Positions 25,906-34,450 of a stretch of 52,532 nucleotides of DNA are shown in pieces. The notes below the pieces were generated by a model, which saw only the letters and a list, made by a program, of their open reading frames with translations, was not told the DNA's origin and did not search any database. The DNA is from DASWVC01 sp036401335. Its GTDB lineage: Bacteria; Verrucomicrobiota; Verrucomicrobiia; Chthoniobacterales; JAFAMB01. Position 1 is the first letter of the stretch. Every line of letters begins with the position of its first letter. The position numbers and the translations under genes are program-made. The stretch is from positions 1 through 52,532 of the forward strand of contig DASWVC010000040.1 in NCBI GenBank assembly GCA_036401335.1, read 5' to 3'.

Positions 25906-27312
25906 ATGCCTGGTCCCAGCATGCAACAATTTCAGCACCTCGGCCTGCAGCAGGTCCTTGCCCCGCAGCTGCAGCAGAGCCTGCACATCCTGCAGGCGGC
26001 CACGCTGGAGCTGCGCAACATTGTGCAGCAGGAGCTGCAGACCAACCCGGTGCTGGAGGAAGATGTCGCCGACCAGGGCACCCAGGAACGCAGCGAGGAT
26101 GATGCGGATTTCGAACAGGAATTCGAACGCTTGGCCCGACTCGATGAAGAATGGCGGGATTACATGGCGCAGAACGTCAGCTACTCGGCCCGGAGCCAGG
26201 AGGAGGAAGAGCGCCGACAATTTTTTTTCGATTCCATTGCCACCCAGGAAACGCTGCAGCAGCACTTGCTAGATCAGCTCAACACGGCCGATGTCAACCG
26301 TTCACAGCGGGAGGCAGCCGAGCTCATCATCGGCAACCTTGATGACGCCGGTTTCCTACCCACGTCCTTAGACGAAATCGCGAACGCCCCGAACCGGGAG
26401 CTGTCGGCTTTGCAGAGCGCGCTGGAGCTGGTGCAAACGTTTGATCCCGTCGGCGTGGGTGCGCAGGACCTGCGGGAGTGCTTGTTGATCCAGCTGCGGC
26501 GCCTGGGCAAAGAGGACAGCCTGGAGTACACGATCGTTGACCAATTCCTCGATGACCTCGGCAAAAAGCGCTACCCCGAGATCGCACGGAAGCTCGGGGT
26601 AACGGTGACCCTGGTCCAACGGGCCGCCAATTTCATTTCGACCCTGGACCCGAAACCCGGCCACATCTTCTCAGCCGATCCGAATAGTTACGTTCTGCCT
26701 GACGTCACCGTAGAACGCGTCGGAGACGACTTTGTGGCTGCTCTCACGGGCGATCAGATCCCCCACCTGCGCATCAGTAAAACCTACAAGGACCTGATGA
26801 CCCAGGGCAACAATGGTTCGGAAGTCCGGGATTACATCCGGGAAAAGATTCGGAGCGGCAAGTTCTTGATTAAGAGCATTCACCAACGCCAGCAAACCAT
26901 CTTGAACATCGCGAACGAGATCGTGCAGCGGCAGCGGGCGTTCCTGGAACACGGAACGGCCTTCCTGAAACCGATGACCATGGTCCAGATCGCGGAAACG
27001 GTGGGCGTTCACGAGACCACGGTAAGCCGGGCCATCTCCGGCAAATACATGGCCACCCCTCAAGGAGTGTTCGAGATGAAGTATTTTTTCACGCCCGGCT
27101 ACCAGACGGCTGAAGGTGCCTCGATGAGCAACACGAGCGTGAAAGAATCCATCAATGACTTGGTGCGGAACGAAGACACCCGCAACCCTTTGAGCGACCG
27201 TGAAATCGTGACGATCCTTTCCGAACGCGGCATTCCGATTGCCCGAAGAACCGTAGCCAAGTACCGATCCGAGTTGAACCTTTTGCCGAGCAACCTTCGC
27301 AAGCAGTTCTGA
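25906..27312 (+). CDS. rpoN: RNA polymerase sigma-54 factor
   Basis: 468 residues from the ATG at 25906; an ATG at 25858 would add 16 residues and one at 25921 would remove five. Region I is Gln/Leu-rich (LGLQQVLAPQLQQSLHILQAA). An acidic region II follows, with the core-binding region around residues 110-290 and an HTH near TMVQIAETVGVHETTVSRA. The RpoN box ARRTVAKYR (446-454) reads the -24 element. The next gene starts one base after the stop codon, and a sigma-54 activator gene lies directly upstream, so this is a local sigma-54 control locus. Confidence 0.96.
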   Translation: MPGPSMQQFQHLGLQQVLAPQLQQSLHILQAATLELRNIVQQELQTNPVLEEDVADQGTQERSEDDADFEQEFERLARLDEEWRDYMAQNVSYSARSQEEEERRQFFFDSIATQETLQQHLLDQLNTADVNRSQREAAELIIGNLDDAGFLPTSLDEIANAPNRELSALQSALELVQTFDPVGVGAQDLRECLLIQLRRLGKEDSLEYTIVDQFLDDLGKKRYPEIARKLGVTVTLVQRAANFISTLDPKPGHIFSADPNSYVLPDVTVERVGDDFVAALTGDQIPHLRISKTYKDLMTQGNNGSEVRDYIREKIRSGKFLIKSIHQRQQTILNIANEIVQRQRAFLEHGTAFLKPMTMVQIAETVGVHETTVSRAISGKYMATPQGVFEMKYFFTPGYQTAEGASMSNTSVKESINDLVRNEDTRNPLSDREIVTILSERGIPIARRTVAKYRSELNLLPSNLRKQF

Positions 27313-27313
27313 A

Positions 27314-28078
27314 GTGCGTCTTTTTTTCTCGCTGTGGTCTTTAGCAGCCGTGACCACTGGAGTTGCCGCTCCACCCGCGCTCGACCCGCAAAAGGACGTG
27401 CTCGCCTTTTCGAACGAGACTTTCTATGAGTACCAGGTCGACGCCGGCGGGCACCTCAGCTTTCATCAGCGAACTCATCGGGAAGATGACCTGTATTCGC
27501 GCCATTGTTTCGTCATGGTGCGTATGGTGCTTCAGTTTCACCGGTTCGCGCAGTTCCGTCCCGATTTGCCCAAGGTGAGCGGGGCGGAATACCGGGACCG
27601 GATTCTCCGCCTCGCCCGGATCCCCGCATGGAGCGACGGTACCCGCCCAAGAGTTCAGTTCCCGGGTTATGCCGACCTCCGCTCGTTCTCGTCCGACCAC
27701 CCGCTGTTGTTGCAGAAGAACATGGGGTTATGGTGGCCGTCGTTCTGGCGGATCGGAAACTGGCGGATCGTGTTCCCGGTGCCGCGCTCGGGCCAGGATC
27801 GGCTGGCCCGGTTCCTGAAGCACCAAGTGGATTCAGGACACGCAAAGGCGGTCTACATCACGCGCTTCCGGCCCATCAACCATTGCCTCATCGTGTACGA
27901 CTACAAGGGGGAGCGAAATGGTGATGTGACCTATTCCGTCTACGATTGCAATCAGCCGAATGCCCGGCCGGTGCTGCGCTACCATGCAGCCGAACGCAGC
28001 TTCGATTTCCCGAGGACGTGGTATTGGCCTGGGGGCCGGGTAAATGCCCTGAAACTCTACGTGTCACCCCTGATGTGA
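27314..28078 (+). CDS. Exported protein of unknown function coupled to rpoN
   Basis: 254 residues from a GTG one base after the rpoN stop codon, so translation is probably coupled. A short signal peptide is likely (LFFSLWSLAAVTTGVAA). The body is rich in Trp, Arg and His. A Cys in SRHCFVMVRMVLQFHRF, a His in RPINHCLIVYDYKG and an Asp in SVYDCNQP occur in Cys-His-Asp order, as in papain-like or C39-type peptidases. That is only a pattern, and the spacing from Cys to His is about 125 residues. I do not recognise the family. The rpoN linkage hints at an envelope function, which is inference. Confidence 0.6.
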   Translation: MRLFFSLWSLAAVTTGVAAPPALDPQKDVLAFSNETFYEYQVDAGGHLSFHQRTHREDDLYSRHCFVMVRMVLQFHRFAQFRPDLPKVSGAEYRDRILRLARIPAWSDGTRPRVQFPGYADLRSFSSDHPLLLQKNMGLWWPSFWRIGNWRIVFPVPRSGQDRLARFLKHQVDSGHAKAVYITRFRPINHCLIVYDYKGERNGDVTYSVYDCNQPNARPVLRYHAAERSFDFPRTWYWPGGRVNALKLYVSPLM

Positions 28079-28092
28079 CGCGGCGGCCGAGA

Positions 28093-28181
28093 AATGCCAA
28101 GAGTCAAAAAGCCGAAGGATGCCAAAAATGAAAGGCAGGGCCGATGCCGCTGCATTTTCCTATTCTTTGACTCGTGGCATT
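28093..28181. repeat. Inverted repeat in a low-GC intergenic patch
   Basis: AATGCCAAGAGTCAAA at 28093-28108 is the reverse complement of 28166-28181 except for one base, with 57 nt between. The 152-bp gap between the exported protein and the GTPase is visibly richer in A and T than its surroundings. It could be a small inserted element or a control region for the GTPase gene. Confidence 0.55.
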
Positions 28182-28230
28182 CTTTAATTCTTCAATTGCT
28201 GCTGTGTGGCATTCAACCGCGAGCCAAACC

Positions 28231-28863
28231 ATGCCAATCATCAACTATGCCCGCAGGGAAGTTCAGTTTAAGATCGTTTATTATGGGCCGGCGCTCGGGG
28301 GGAAAACCACCAACCTTGCGTACATTCATTCCCGGATCCCGGAACCGCACCGCGGCGACCTTGTTTCTCTCGCCACGGCCGCGGACCGAACCCTTTTTTT
28401 CGACTTCATGCCGGTAACTGCCGCGGTGCTCCAGGGTTTCCGGACGAAGTTCCAGCTGTACACGGTGCCCGGGCAGGTAATTTACAATGCCACCCGTCAA
28501 CTGGTGCTCCGCAACGTCGACGGGGTGGTTTTCGTGGCCGATTCGCAGTGGGAGAAGGTCGAAGAAAACGTCGACAGTCTTCGTAACCTGGCGGAGAACC
28601 TGGAGAAGCAAAATCTGGTGCTGGACGATCTGCCGCATGTGCTGCAGCTGAATAAACGCGACCTGCCCGACGCGGCGCCATTCTCTTACCTCGAGTACAT
28701 CCTGAACCACCGGAAGCGACGCGTGCCAAGTTTTGCGGCTGTCGCCAGCACCGGCCGCAACGTTTTCGCAGCCCTGGATGCCGTGACGCAACTGCTTTTG
28801 CACCGGTTTAACCAAGACCACCAATGGCAGGACCAGGGAAGAAGGGCCGATCGTGCCCCTTGA
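28231..28863 (+). CDS. MglA-like small Ras-family GTPase
   Basis: 210 residues from the ATG at 28231, where MPIINYARREVQFKIVYYGP matches the usual MglA start. The P-loop is GPALGGKT (19-26). TAADRTLFFDFMP covers switch I, VPGQVIYNATRQLVLR is the G3/switch II region with the MglA-typical PGQ, and NKRDLP is the G4 base-recognition motif. MglA in Myxococcus and Thermus controls polarity and motility with its GAP MglB, a roadblock protein. No roadblock gene is seen beside it here. An ExbB-ExbD-TonB-like operon follows after a 151-bp gap. The C-terminal 15 residues are polar and likely disordered. Confidence 0.88.
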   Translation: MPIINYARREVQFKIVYYGPALGGKTTNLAYIHSRIPEPHRGDLVSLATAADRTLFFDFMPVTAAVLQGFRTKFQLYTVPGQVIYNATRQLVLRNVDGVVFVADSQWEKVEENVDSLRNLAENLEKQNLVLDDLPHVLQLNKRDLPDAAPFSYLEYILNHRKRRVPSFAAVASTGRNVFAALDAVTQLLLHRFNQDHQWQDQGRRADRAP

Positions 28864-28928
28864 GCCATGCATGGCATGGTTCGGTTCTTCGGTTTGTGGC
28901 ATTTGCTTTACAGCATCCGGCTTCCACG

Positions 28929-28944
28929 CCGATACCCCGACACC
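28929..28944 (+). repeat. CCGATACCCCG motif copy
   Basis: CCGATACCCCGACACC followed by TTCTTCC, the same motif found next to REP-like hairpins at 6520, 13888, 21952 and 34569. Here it stands alone in the gap between the GTPase and exbB genes. Confidence 0.5.
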
Positions 28945-29014
28945 TTCTTCCCTCCCCGGCCGGTGCAACGGGCATCTCCTTGCACCCTCCGGGCGCCTCC
29001 CTTATAAATGCCCC

Positions 29015-29680
29015 ATGCTTGACTACATGCAAAGGGGTGGACCACTGATGTGGCTCATCCTGCTGTGTAGCGTTGTCTCGGCGGCAGTTTTCGTCGAACG
29101 GCTGCTTTTTTACCACCGCTCGTCCATTGACGTCGGCGAGTTCCTGCAAGGACTTTCCAACCTGCTGCGAAGCCGAAAATACGCGGAAGCGCGCGTGGAA
29201 TGTCAGGCTGTGGGGGTGCCGGTAACCCGCGTGCTTCAGGCCGCGATCTCGCGCCATCACCTTTCCCGTTCGGAGCTTCGCGAAATCGTGCAGGAAGCCG
29301 GTCAACTGGAGGTGCCGAAGCTGGAGCGGCATTTGGCATTGCTCGTGGCAATCGGGTACATCGCGCCGTTGATCGGGCTGCTCGGGACCGTGACGGGCCT
29401 GATGCAGGCGTTTGTGGAACTCTCTGCCAACAATGGGTACGCCACGCTGGCGGAGGTGTCCGGAGGAATTTACCAAAGCCTGCTGACCACGGCTGGCGGG
29501 CTCGTCGTCACCATTCCGACCATTCTGGCTTACTGCCACCTTTCCGCCCGGTTGAATGCCTTGCTTCACGAAATGGAACGGGCCGGAATCGAAGTGGTCA
29601 ATCTCCTGAGCGACGTCCCTTCCGACGCCGCCATCATCTCTTTTGATCCCGTCGGCACGACGGCGTTGGAGCGCCGATGA
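29015..29680 (+). CDS. ExbB/TolQ/MotA-family proton channel protein
   Basis: 221 residues from the ATG at 29015; the frame is open further upstream but that part has no membrane-protein character. Three membrane helices are visible: residues about 10-28 (MWLILLCSVVSAAVFVERL), 110-130 (LALLVAIGYIAPLIGLLGTV) and 150-175 (YQSLLTTAGGLVVTIPTILAY). The GLLGTVTGLMQAF segment is the family signature. With ExbD and a TonB-like protein encoded directly downstream, it should form the proton-driven motor that energises outer membrane transport. It overlaps exbD by ATGA. Confidence 0.88.
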   Translation: MLDYMQRGGPLMWLILLCSVVSAAVFVERLLFYHRSSIDVGEFLQGLSNLLRSRKYAEARVECQAVGVPVTRVLQAAISRHHLSRSELREIVQEAGQLEVPKLERHLALLVAIGYIAPLIGLLGTVTGLMQAFVELSANNGYATLAEVSGGIYQSLLTTAGGLVVTIPTILAYCHLSARLNALLHEMERAGIEVVNLLSDVPSDAAIISFDPVGTTALERR

Positions 29681-30081
29681 AGCTTGCGCGATCGGTCCGG
29701 CTTGAGCCGCACCTGATTTTTCTTGTCGCGCTGATGGACGTCGTCTTTTTGCTCGGGCTGCTTTTCGTGGTCAGCGCGACCTTTCTGCTGCATTCGGGGG
29801 TGAGCGTACGGTTGCCGTATTCGAGCTTTATCCTGGCTCCGGAAAAGCATGCTTTGATCCTGACCGTCACCGCCGGCCCCTACCCCACGATCTTTTACCG
29901 CGACCAGAAGGTTGCTTTGAAAGACCTCGGCGAGAAACTCGCCCGGGACGCCGGGGAGCGCGCGACGGTCATCATCCGGGCGGACCGCGAGACCCCGCAG
30001 GGCGTGGTCGTGCAAATCTCCAACCTCTGCCTTGAGCGCGGGCTTAACGTGATGCTCGCCACTTCGCCAAAAACAGAATGA
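29677..30081 (+). CDS. ExbD/TolR-family protein
   Basis: 134 residues. A short cytoplasmic N terminus precedes one membrane helix (LIFLVALMDVVFLLGLLFVVSATFL) that contains the proton-channel Asp (A-L-M-D-V-V-F, D21). A periplasmic domain follows with the VIIRADRETPQGVVVQISNLC segment typical of ExbD/TolR. It overlaps its neighbours on both sides by four bases, making a tight exbB-exbD-tonB-like operon. Confidence 0.88.
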   Translation: MKLARSVRLEPHLIFLVALMDVVFLLGLLFVVSATFLLHSGVSVRLPYSSFILAPEKHALILTVTAGPYPTIFYRDQKVALKDLGEKLARDAGERATVIIRADRETPQGVVVQISNLCLERGLNVMLATSPKTE

Positions 30082-30779
30082 AACAAGCTGCGCCTTTCAT
30101 TTTTGATTGGCGCCGGCCCCGCTGGGATTTCCGCCTGCCCGGCCTCCTTTTGTTGTCTTTGCTGGGCCACCTGGTGGGCTTTTACCTGTTCCAGGTGGTT
30201 TACCCCTCCGCGACGGTGCTGCTGCCGACGGCGGCGAGTGTGGCCGTGCTGAATCCAGGCAGGGAACCGGACCAGAAAGTGCTGGCATGGGCAGACCTGG
30301 CCGATCCGGGTGCCCTGACCCGGCCAGGTTTCCGGCCGGAACTGGTCTCCCGCCTCGTGCCCAAATACCAACCCAGCTTTGCCGACGCGCGCCCTGAATT
30401 CGCCCCGATCGTGCCGGAATCCACCGACCGGCTCCCGCCCGTCTTCGGTCCGGAAGGGCTGCTGCACACCGACAAACCGCCAGTGCAGCCAGAAATGCTT
30501 TCTTTCCCGTCGCGAGTGGAACTTGATGACGCCCTGAGGTCCCGGCCAAGCGTGGACGCGCCGCCCTTACCTCCGAACCGGGAGTACCTGGAACCGACCG
30601 TGCTCTGGGTCGGGGTGAGCGAAGCGGGAAAAGTTGCCTTTTGCTTCCCCTGGCGATCCAGCGGGCGGTCCGAAGCCGATCGGCGCGCAGACGATTACGT
30701 GCGGGCGTTGCGGTTCCGTCCGGCCAATGCGTTCACCTGGGGCAAGGTCCGCGTGGTCTGGGGCTACGACCCGTTCTGA
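30078..30779 (+). CDS. TonB-like energy transducer (putative)
   Basis: 233 residues. One N-terminal membrane helix (LPGLLLLSLLGHLVGFYLFQVV) carries a His within the helix, as TonB proteins do (S-x-x-x-H type). A Pro-rich periplasmic linker spans about 60-165. A short C-terminal domain ends in YVRALRFRPANAFTWGKVRVVWGYDPF, close to the TonB C-terminal pattern of a Phe-x-Pro step followed by a strand. Start and stop overlap the ExbD gene by ATGA. The identity rests on position and layout; sequence similarity to classical TonB is weak. Confidence 0.7.
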   Translation: MKQAAPFIFDWRRPRWDFRLPGLLLLSLLGHLVGFYLFQVVYPSATVLLPTAASVAVLNPGREPDQKVLAWADLADPGALTRPGFRPELVSRLVPKYQPSFADARPEFAPIVPESTDRLPPVFGPEGLLHTDKPPVQPEMLSFPSRVELDDALRSRPSVDAPPLPPNREYLEPTVLWVGVSEAGKVAFCFPWRSSGRSEADRRADDYVRALRFRPANAFTWGKVRVVWGYDPF

Positions 30780-30847
30780 CCAGCGATCAAGCGTTGCGGC
30801 CCGGGCGGATCCGCGCCATAATGCACCTTTCGTTCGGCCAGCCAATT

Positions 30848-31087
30848 ATGATCCGGGTAGAGCTTCCCGTGCTCGTCTTTATTTACCTGTTCGTGTTTGT
30901 GGCGGCTCTTTTCTCCTTATGGATCGTGCAGGAATGGCATCGCGCCAAGCGTGAAAAACAAGCCTTGCGTTACCGGGTGCGGTGCACGATCTGTGCGACT
31001 ATTTTCGAAGACAGAACCAACGTGACCCTTCCTCGGTGCCCCCGCTGCGGGAGCTTGAACGAACGATTTGAGATCGGAGGACTATAA
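30848..31087 (+). CDS. Small membrane protein with a zinc ribbon
   Basis: 79 residues from the ATG at 30848; an ATG at 30821 is also possible. One membrane helix (LPVLVFIYLFVFVAALFSLWIV) is followed by a basic stretch and a cytoplasmic zinc ribbon made of C-T-I-C and C-P-R-C, 17 residues apart. No enzyme motif is present. It ends four bases before the guaB3-type gene, whose ribosome binding site lies inside its last codons, so the two are cotranscribed. The function is unknown. Confidence 0.6.
   Translation: MIRVELPVLVFIYLFVFVAALFSLWIVQEWHRAKREKQALRYRVRCTICATIFEDRTNVTLPRCPRCGSLNERFEIGGL
31076..31080 (+). promoter_or_regulatory. Shine-Dalgarno site GGAGG for the guaB3-type gene
   Basis: GGAGG lies 11 nt before the ATG at 31092, inside the end of the zinc-ribbon gene. 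It decides the start at 31092 over the in-frame upstream codon at 31068. Confidence 0.6.
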
Positions 31088-31091
31088 ATCC

Positions 31092-32276
31092 ATGGCAACG
31101 TTCATTGGCCGGAACCGAAAAGCGCGGGTGACTTATGGGTTCGACGAGATCGCCCTGGTCCCGGGCAGCTTTACGATCAACCCAAACGAAGTAGACATTA
31201 CGTTCGCACTTCCCCGGCCGGCGGAACAACCGCTCCGGCTGCCGATCCCGATTCTGGCAAGCGCGATGGACGGCGTGGTTGACGTAAAATTTGCGGTCGA
31301 GATGGGCAGGCTGGGAGGCCTGGCGGTATTAAACCTGGAAGGTGTGCAAACGCGCTACAAGCATCCTGAAGAAGTGTTGCTGAAAGTTCTTGAGGCTGAC
31401 AAGGAAAGCATCACGGGTTTATTGCAAAAAATTTACCTGGAGCCCGTCCAGGAGGACTTGATTGGGGCGCGGGTGAGGCAGATCAAGGATGCGGGTGCGA
31501 TTGCCGCCGTCAGTTCAATCCCCCAAAAGGCGGAGCGCTTCGGCAAACTGGCGCAGGAGGCGGGTGCGGACGTTTTCCTGGTGCAGAGCACGGTATCAAC
31601 GGTCCGGCACCTCAGTTCAGAATACAAATCACTTGATTTGAAGCGGTTCTGCGCGCAGATGCGCTGCCCCGTCCTGGTCGGGAATACGGTCGGTTATGAA
31701 GTTACCCTGGAAATCCTCGAGTGCGGCGTGGCGGGTGTTCTGGTCGGGGTGGGACCCGGGGCAGCCTGTACTTCGCGGGGGGTTCTTGGGTTGGGCGTGC
31801 CCCAGGTCACGGCAACCGTCGATTGTGCGGCGGCGCGCGACCACTTTTTCAAGAAAACCGGCCGGTACGTGCCGATCATTACGGACGGGGGCATGAGCAA
31901 GGGCGGCGACGTCTGCAAAGCGCTTGCCTGCGGGGCTGATGCGGTGATGATCGGCAGTGCGTTTGCCAAGGCCGTTGAGGCTCCTGGCAAAGGTTACCAT
32001 TGGGGAATGGCCACGCCGCACGCCAACCTTCCGCGGGGCACCCGCATCCGGGTCGGCACCACCGGCCCGTTGAAACAGATCCTGTTCGGCCCGGCCGAGG
32101 TGGACGATGGCAGCCAGAACCTGGTAGGTGCGATTACGACCTGCATGGGCAATGTGGGAGCGGCCACCCTCCGTGAGTTTCAAGAAACCGAAATCATTAT
32201 CGCGCCGTCGATTCGCACCGAAGGCAAACTCTTTCAACAAGTCCAGATGGTGGGCATGGGCACACGAAACTCGTAA
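31092..32276 (+). CDS. guaB3: GuaB3-family IMP dehydrogenase-related protein
   Basis: 394 residues. The opening FDEIALVPGSFTINPNEVD is typical of GuaB3. The TIM-barrel body carries ILASAMDGVVD, the nucleotide-binding loop with the catalytic Cys (GVGPGAACTSRGVLGLGVPQ) and the phosphate-binding ITDGGMSKGGDVCKALACGADAVMIGS. CBS domains, present in classical IMP dehydrogenase, are absent. GuaB3 proteins belong to the IMPDH/GMP reductase family; recent work on a cyanobacterial member reports GMP reductase activity, so the direction of catalysis here is uncertain. Followed after 51 bp by fabF. Confidence 0.88.
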   Translation: MATFIGRNRKARVTYGFDEIALVPGSFTINPNEVDITFALPRPAEQPLRLPIPILASAMDGVVDVKFAVEMGRLGGLAVLNLEGVQTRYKHPEEVLLKVLEADKESITGLLQKIYLEPVQEDLIGARVRQIKDAGAIAAVSSIPQKAERFGKLAQEAGADVFLVQSTVSTVRHLSSEYKSLDLKRFCAQMRCPVLVGNTVGYEVTLEILECGVAGVLVGVGPGAACTSRGVLGLGVPQVTATVDCAAARDHFFKKTGRYVPIITDGGMSKGGDVCKALACGADAVMIGSAFAKAVEAPGKGYHWGMATPHANLPRGTRIRVGTTGPLKQILFGPAEVDDGSQNLVGAITTCMGNVGAATLREFQETEIIIAPSIRTEGKLFQQVQMVGMGTRNS

Positions 32277-32327
32277 GTTTTCGATTGCTTTATCTTGTTT
32301 TGCCCCTAACCGATTAACCCACTTCTC

Positions 32328-33572
32328 ATGAGTTTTCGACGAGTAGTCATTACCGGCATGGGCGTTATTTCGCCGGTCGGGAGCGATCTGAAGACGTTCT
32401 GGAACAACCTTGTCGAAGGCCGGAGCGGGATCAAACGGATCACGCAGTTCGATCCCAGCAGCTTTGACTGCCATATTGCGGGTGAAGTGCCTGATTTCCA
32501 GCCGGCTCGCTATTTTCAGAACCCGAAAGATGTCCGGCGTACGGATCGCTTTGCGCAGTTCGCCATGGGGTGCGCCAAGCTGGCCATCGAGGACAGTGGG
32601 CTGGACCTCGAGCAGGTGGACCGAACCCGCTGCGGCGTCCTTGTCGGCAGCGGCATCGGCGGGTTGCGGTCGCTGGAAGACCAGCACACTGTTTTGATGA
32701 ACAAGGGGGCTTCACGGGTTTCTCCGTTCATGGTGCCGATGATGATTGTCAACATGGGCACGGGCCTGATCGCCATGGAATACGGCTTTGAGGGGCCGAA
32801 TTTCGCGATCGTGACGGCATGCGCGACCGCCGCCAATACCATTGGGGAGGCCTGGCGGATGATTCGCTACGGTGAAGCCGACCTTTTTCTCGCCGGTGGC
32901 TGCGAAGCGGTTGTTTGCCCGTTGGGAATTGCGGGTTTTTGCGCGATGCGGGCGATGAGCACCCGCAACGATGAACCGGAGAAAGCCTCACGGCCCTTCG
33001 ACCGTAACCGGGACGGATTTGTAATGGGTGAAGGCGGCGGAGTTCTGGTCGTGGAAGAGTACGAACACGCCAAAGCGCGAGGCGCCCGGATTTATTGCGA
33101 ACTCGCCGGGTACGGACTTACGTGCGATGCGTACCACATGACGGCGCCACGGGCCGACGGAATGGCCGTGGCCCGCGGAATGAAAGCTGCCTCAGACCAC
33201 GCAGGGATTGTTCCGGAGCAGGTCGACTACATCAATGCCCACGCCACTTCGACCCCCGTTGGCGACCTCTGCGAAACGAACGCGATCAAACTTTACGCCG
33301 GCGACCACGCGAAGAACGGGCTTCTTGTGAGTTCAACCAAGTCGATGACCGGCCACCTGTTGGGCGGGGCAGGCGGCATCGAGAGCGCGGTCTGTGCCCT
33401 GGCCATCCAGCACGGCGTGGTCCCCCCTACCATCAACCTGGAAACGCCGAGCCCGGATTGTGATTTGGATTACGTCCCAAACGTTGCGCGGGAGGCGTCG
33501 GTCCGGGTGGTGTTGAACAATTCATTTGGCTTCGGCGGGCACAATGCCACGCTCTGCTTCAAGGCCCTCTAA
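32328..33572 (+). CDS. fabF: Beta-ketoacyl-ACP synthase II
   Basis: 414 residues, the normal FabF length. The catalytic triad is readable: C165 in VTACATAANT, H305 in NAHATSTPVGD and H343 in KSMTGHLLGGAGG. The opening RRVVITGMGVISPVGSD and the closing NSFGFGGHNATLCF are family-typical. It condenses malonyl-ACP with acyl-ACP to elongate fatty acids. The acpP gene that usually sits beside fabF is not in the window. The downstream EamA gene begins 32 bp later. Confidence 0.96.
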   Translation: MSFRRVVITGMGVISPVGSDLKTFWNNLVEGRSGIKRITQFDPSSFDCHIAGEVPDFQPARYFQNPKDVRRTDRFAQFAMGCAKLAIEDSGLDLEQVDRTRCGVLVGSGIGGLRSLEDQHTVLMNKGASRVSPFMVPMMIVNMGTGLIAMEYGFEGPNFAIVTACATAANTIGEAWRMIRYGEADLFLAGGCEAVVCPLGIAGFCAMRAMSTRNDEPEKASRPFDRNRDGFVMGEGGGVLVVEEYEHAKARGARIYCELAGYGLTCDAYHMTAPRADGMAVARGMKAASDHAGIVPEQVDYINAHATSTPVGDLCETNAIKLYAGDHAKNGLLVSSTKSMTGHLLGGAGGIESAVCALAIQHGVVPPTINLETPSPDCDLDYVPNVAREASVRVVLNNSFGFGGHNATLCFKAL

Positions 33573-33604
33573 GCGCGCGAACGTCCTTGGACCGGGTTGA
33601 GTCC

Positions 33605-34450
33605 ATGGCCTCCCGGTCCGTCTGCCTGCTCATTCTCTGCGCGTTTTTTTGGTCGCTTGGGGGGGTGCTGATCAAAGCAATTGATTGGAATCCACTGGGC
33701 ATCGCAGGAACCCGCAGCCTGATTGCGTTGGTGATCTTCTCCGTGTTTCTGCCGAAGTCCTGGAGCCGGCTGTCGCTGGCGGTCATGGCGGGCGCTGTGG
33801 CCTACGCCGGCACGGTCACCTCCTTCGTGTTCGCGACGAAGATGACCAGTGCTGCCAACGCCATCTTTCTCCAATACACCGCCCCGGTGTATGTGGCGCT
33901 ACTCAGCCCCTGGTTGGTTCGAGAAAAGATCCAGCGCCGGGATTGGTTCTTCATTGCCCTGGCGTTGCTGGGGGTAGCCCTTTTTTTCTTCGATCAACTT
34001 ACACCGAAAGGATGGATGGGCATCGGGTTCGGGCTGTTGAGCGGGCTTTTCTTTGGCCTGTTTATTCTGCTGTTACGGCGGCAAAGCGAAGGCTTTCCGC
34101 AAAGCATTGTTTTGTACGGCAACCTGCTGACGGTGGTGGTGGCGCTGCCGTTTATATTCCCGGCCCGGCATCTCGCCACGAATTGGCCATGGCTGGCGGC
34201 CCTGGGTGTGTTCCAGCTAACCCTGCCGTACCTGCTTTACGCGCACGCGATCAGGCACGTGCGGGCCCTCGACGCAGCCCTCGTCACGTTTATCGAACCA
34301 ATCCTTAATCCGTGCTGGGTTTTACTGGTCAACCGTGAGGTCCCGAGCGCCTGGAGCCTGGCCGGCGGCACGCTGGTCCTGGCCGCAACGGCCGCGCGTA
34401 CATTGCTGCGGAGAAGGCCCGGCCTAGCAGGATCACGCGTTACTTCGTGA
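33605..34450 (+). CDS. EamA-family (DMT superfamily) membrane transporter
   Basis: 281 residues from the ATG at 33605; a TTG at 33587 would add six residues. About ten hydrophobic segments form two EamA repeats. The first opens with LCAFFWSLGGVLIKAI and the second with GWMGIGFGLLSGLFFGLFILLLRRQSEG. The second repeat ends in FIEPILNPCWVLLVNREVPSAWSLAGGTLVL, the E-P-x-x-x-P motif typical of the family. It probably exports or imports a small metabolite; the substrate cannot be inferred. A palindromic REP-like repeat starts a few bases after the stop codon. Confidence 0.9.
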   Translation: MASRSVCLLILCAFFWSLGGVLIKAIDWNPLGIAGTRSLIALVIFSVFLPKSWSRLSLAVMAGAVAYAGTVTSFVFATKMTSAANAIFLQYTAPVYVALLSPWLVREKIQRRDWFFIALALLGVALFFFDQLTPKGWMGIGFGLLSGLFFGLFILLLRRQSEGFPQSIVLYGNLLTVVVALPFIFPARHLATNWPWLAALGVFQLTLPYLLYAHAIRHVRALDAALVTFIEPILNPCWVLLVNREVPSAWSLAGGTLVLAATAARTLLRRRPGLAGSRVTS

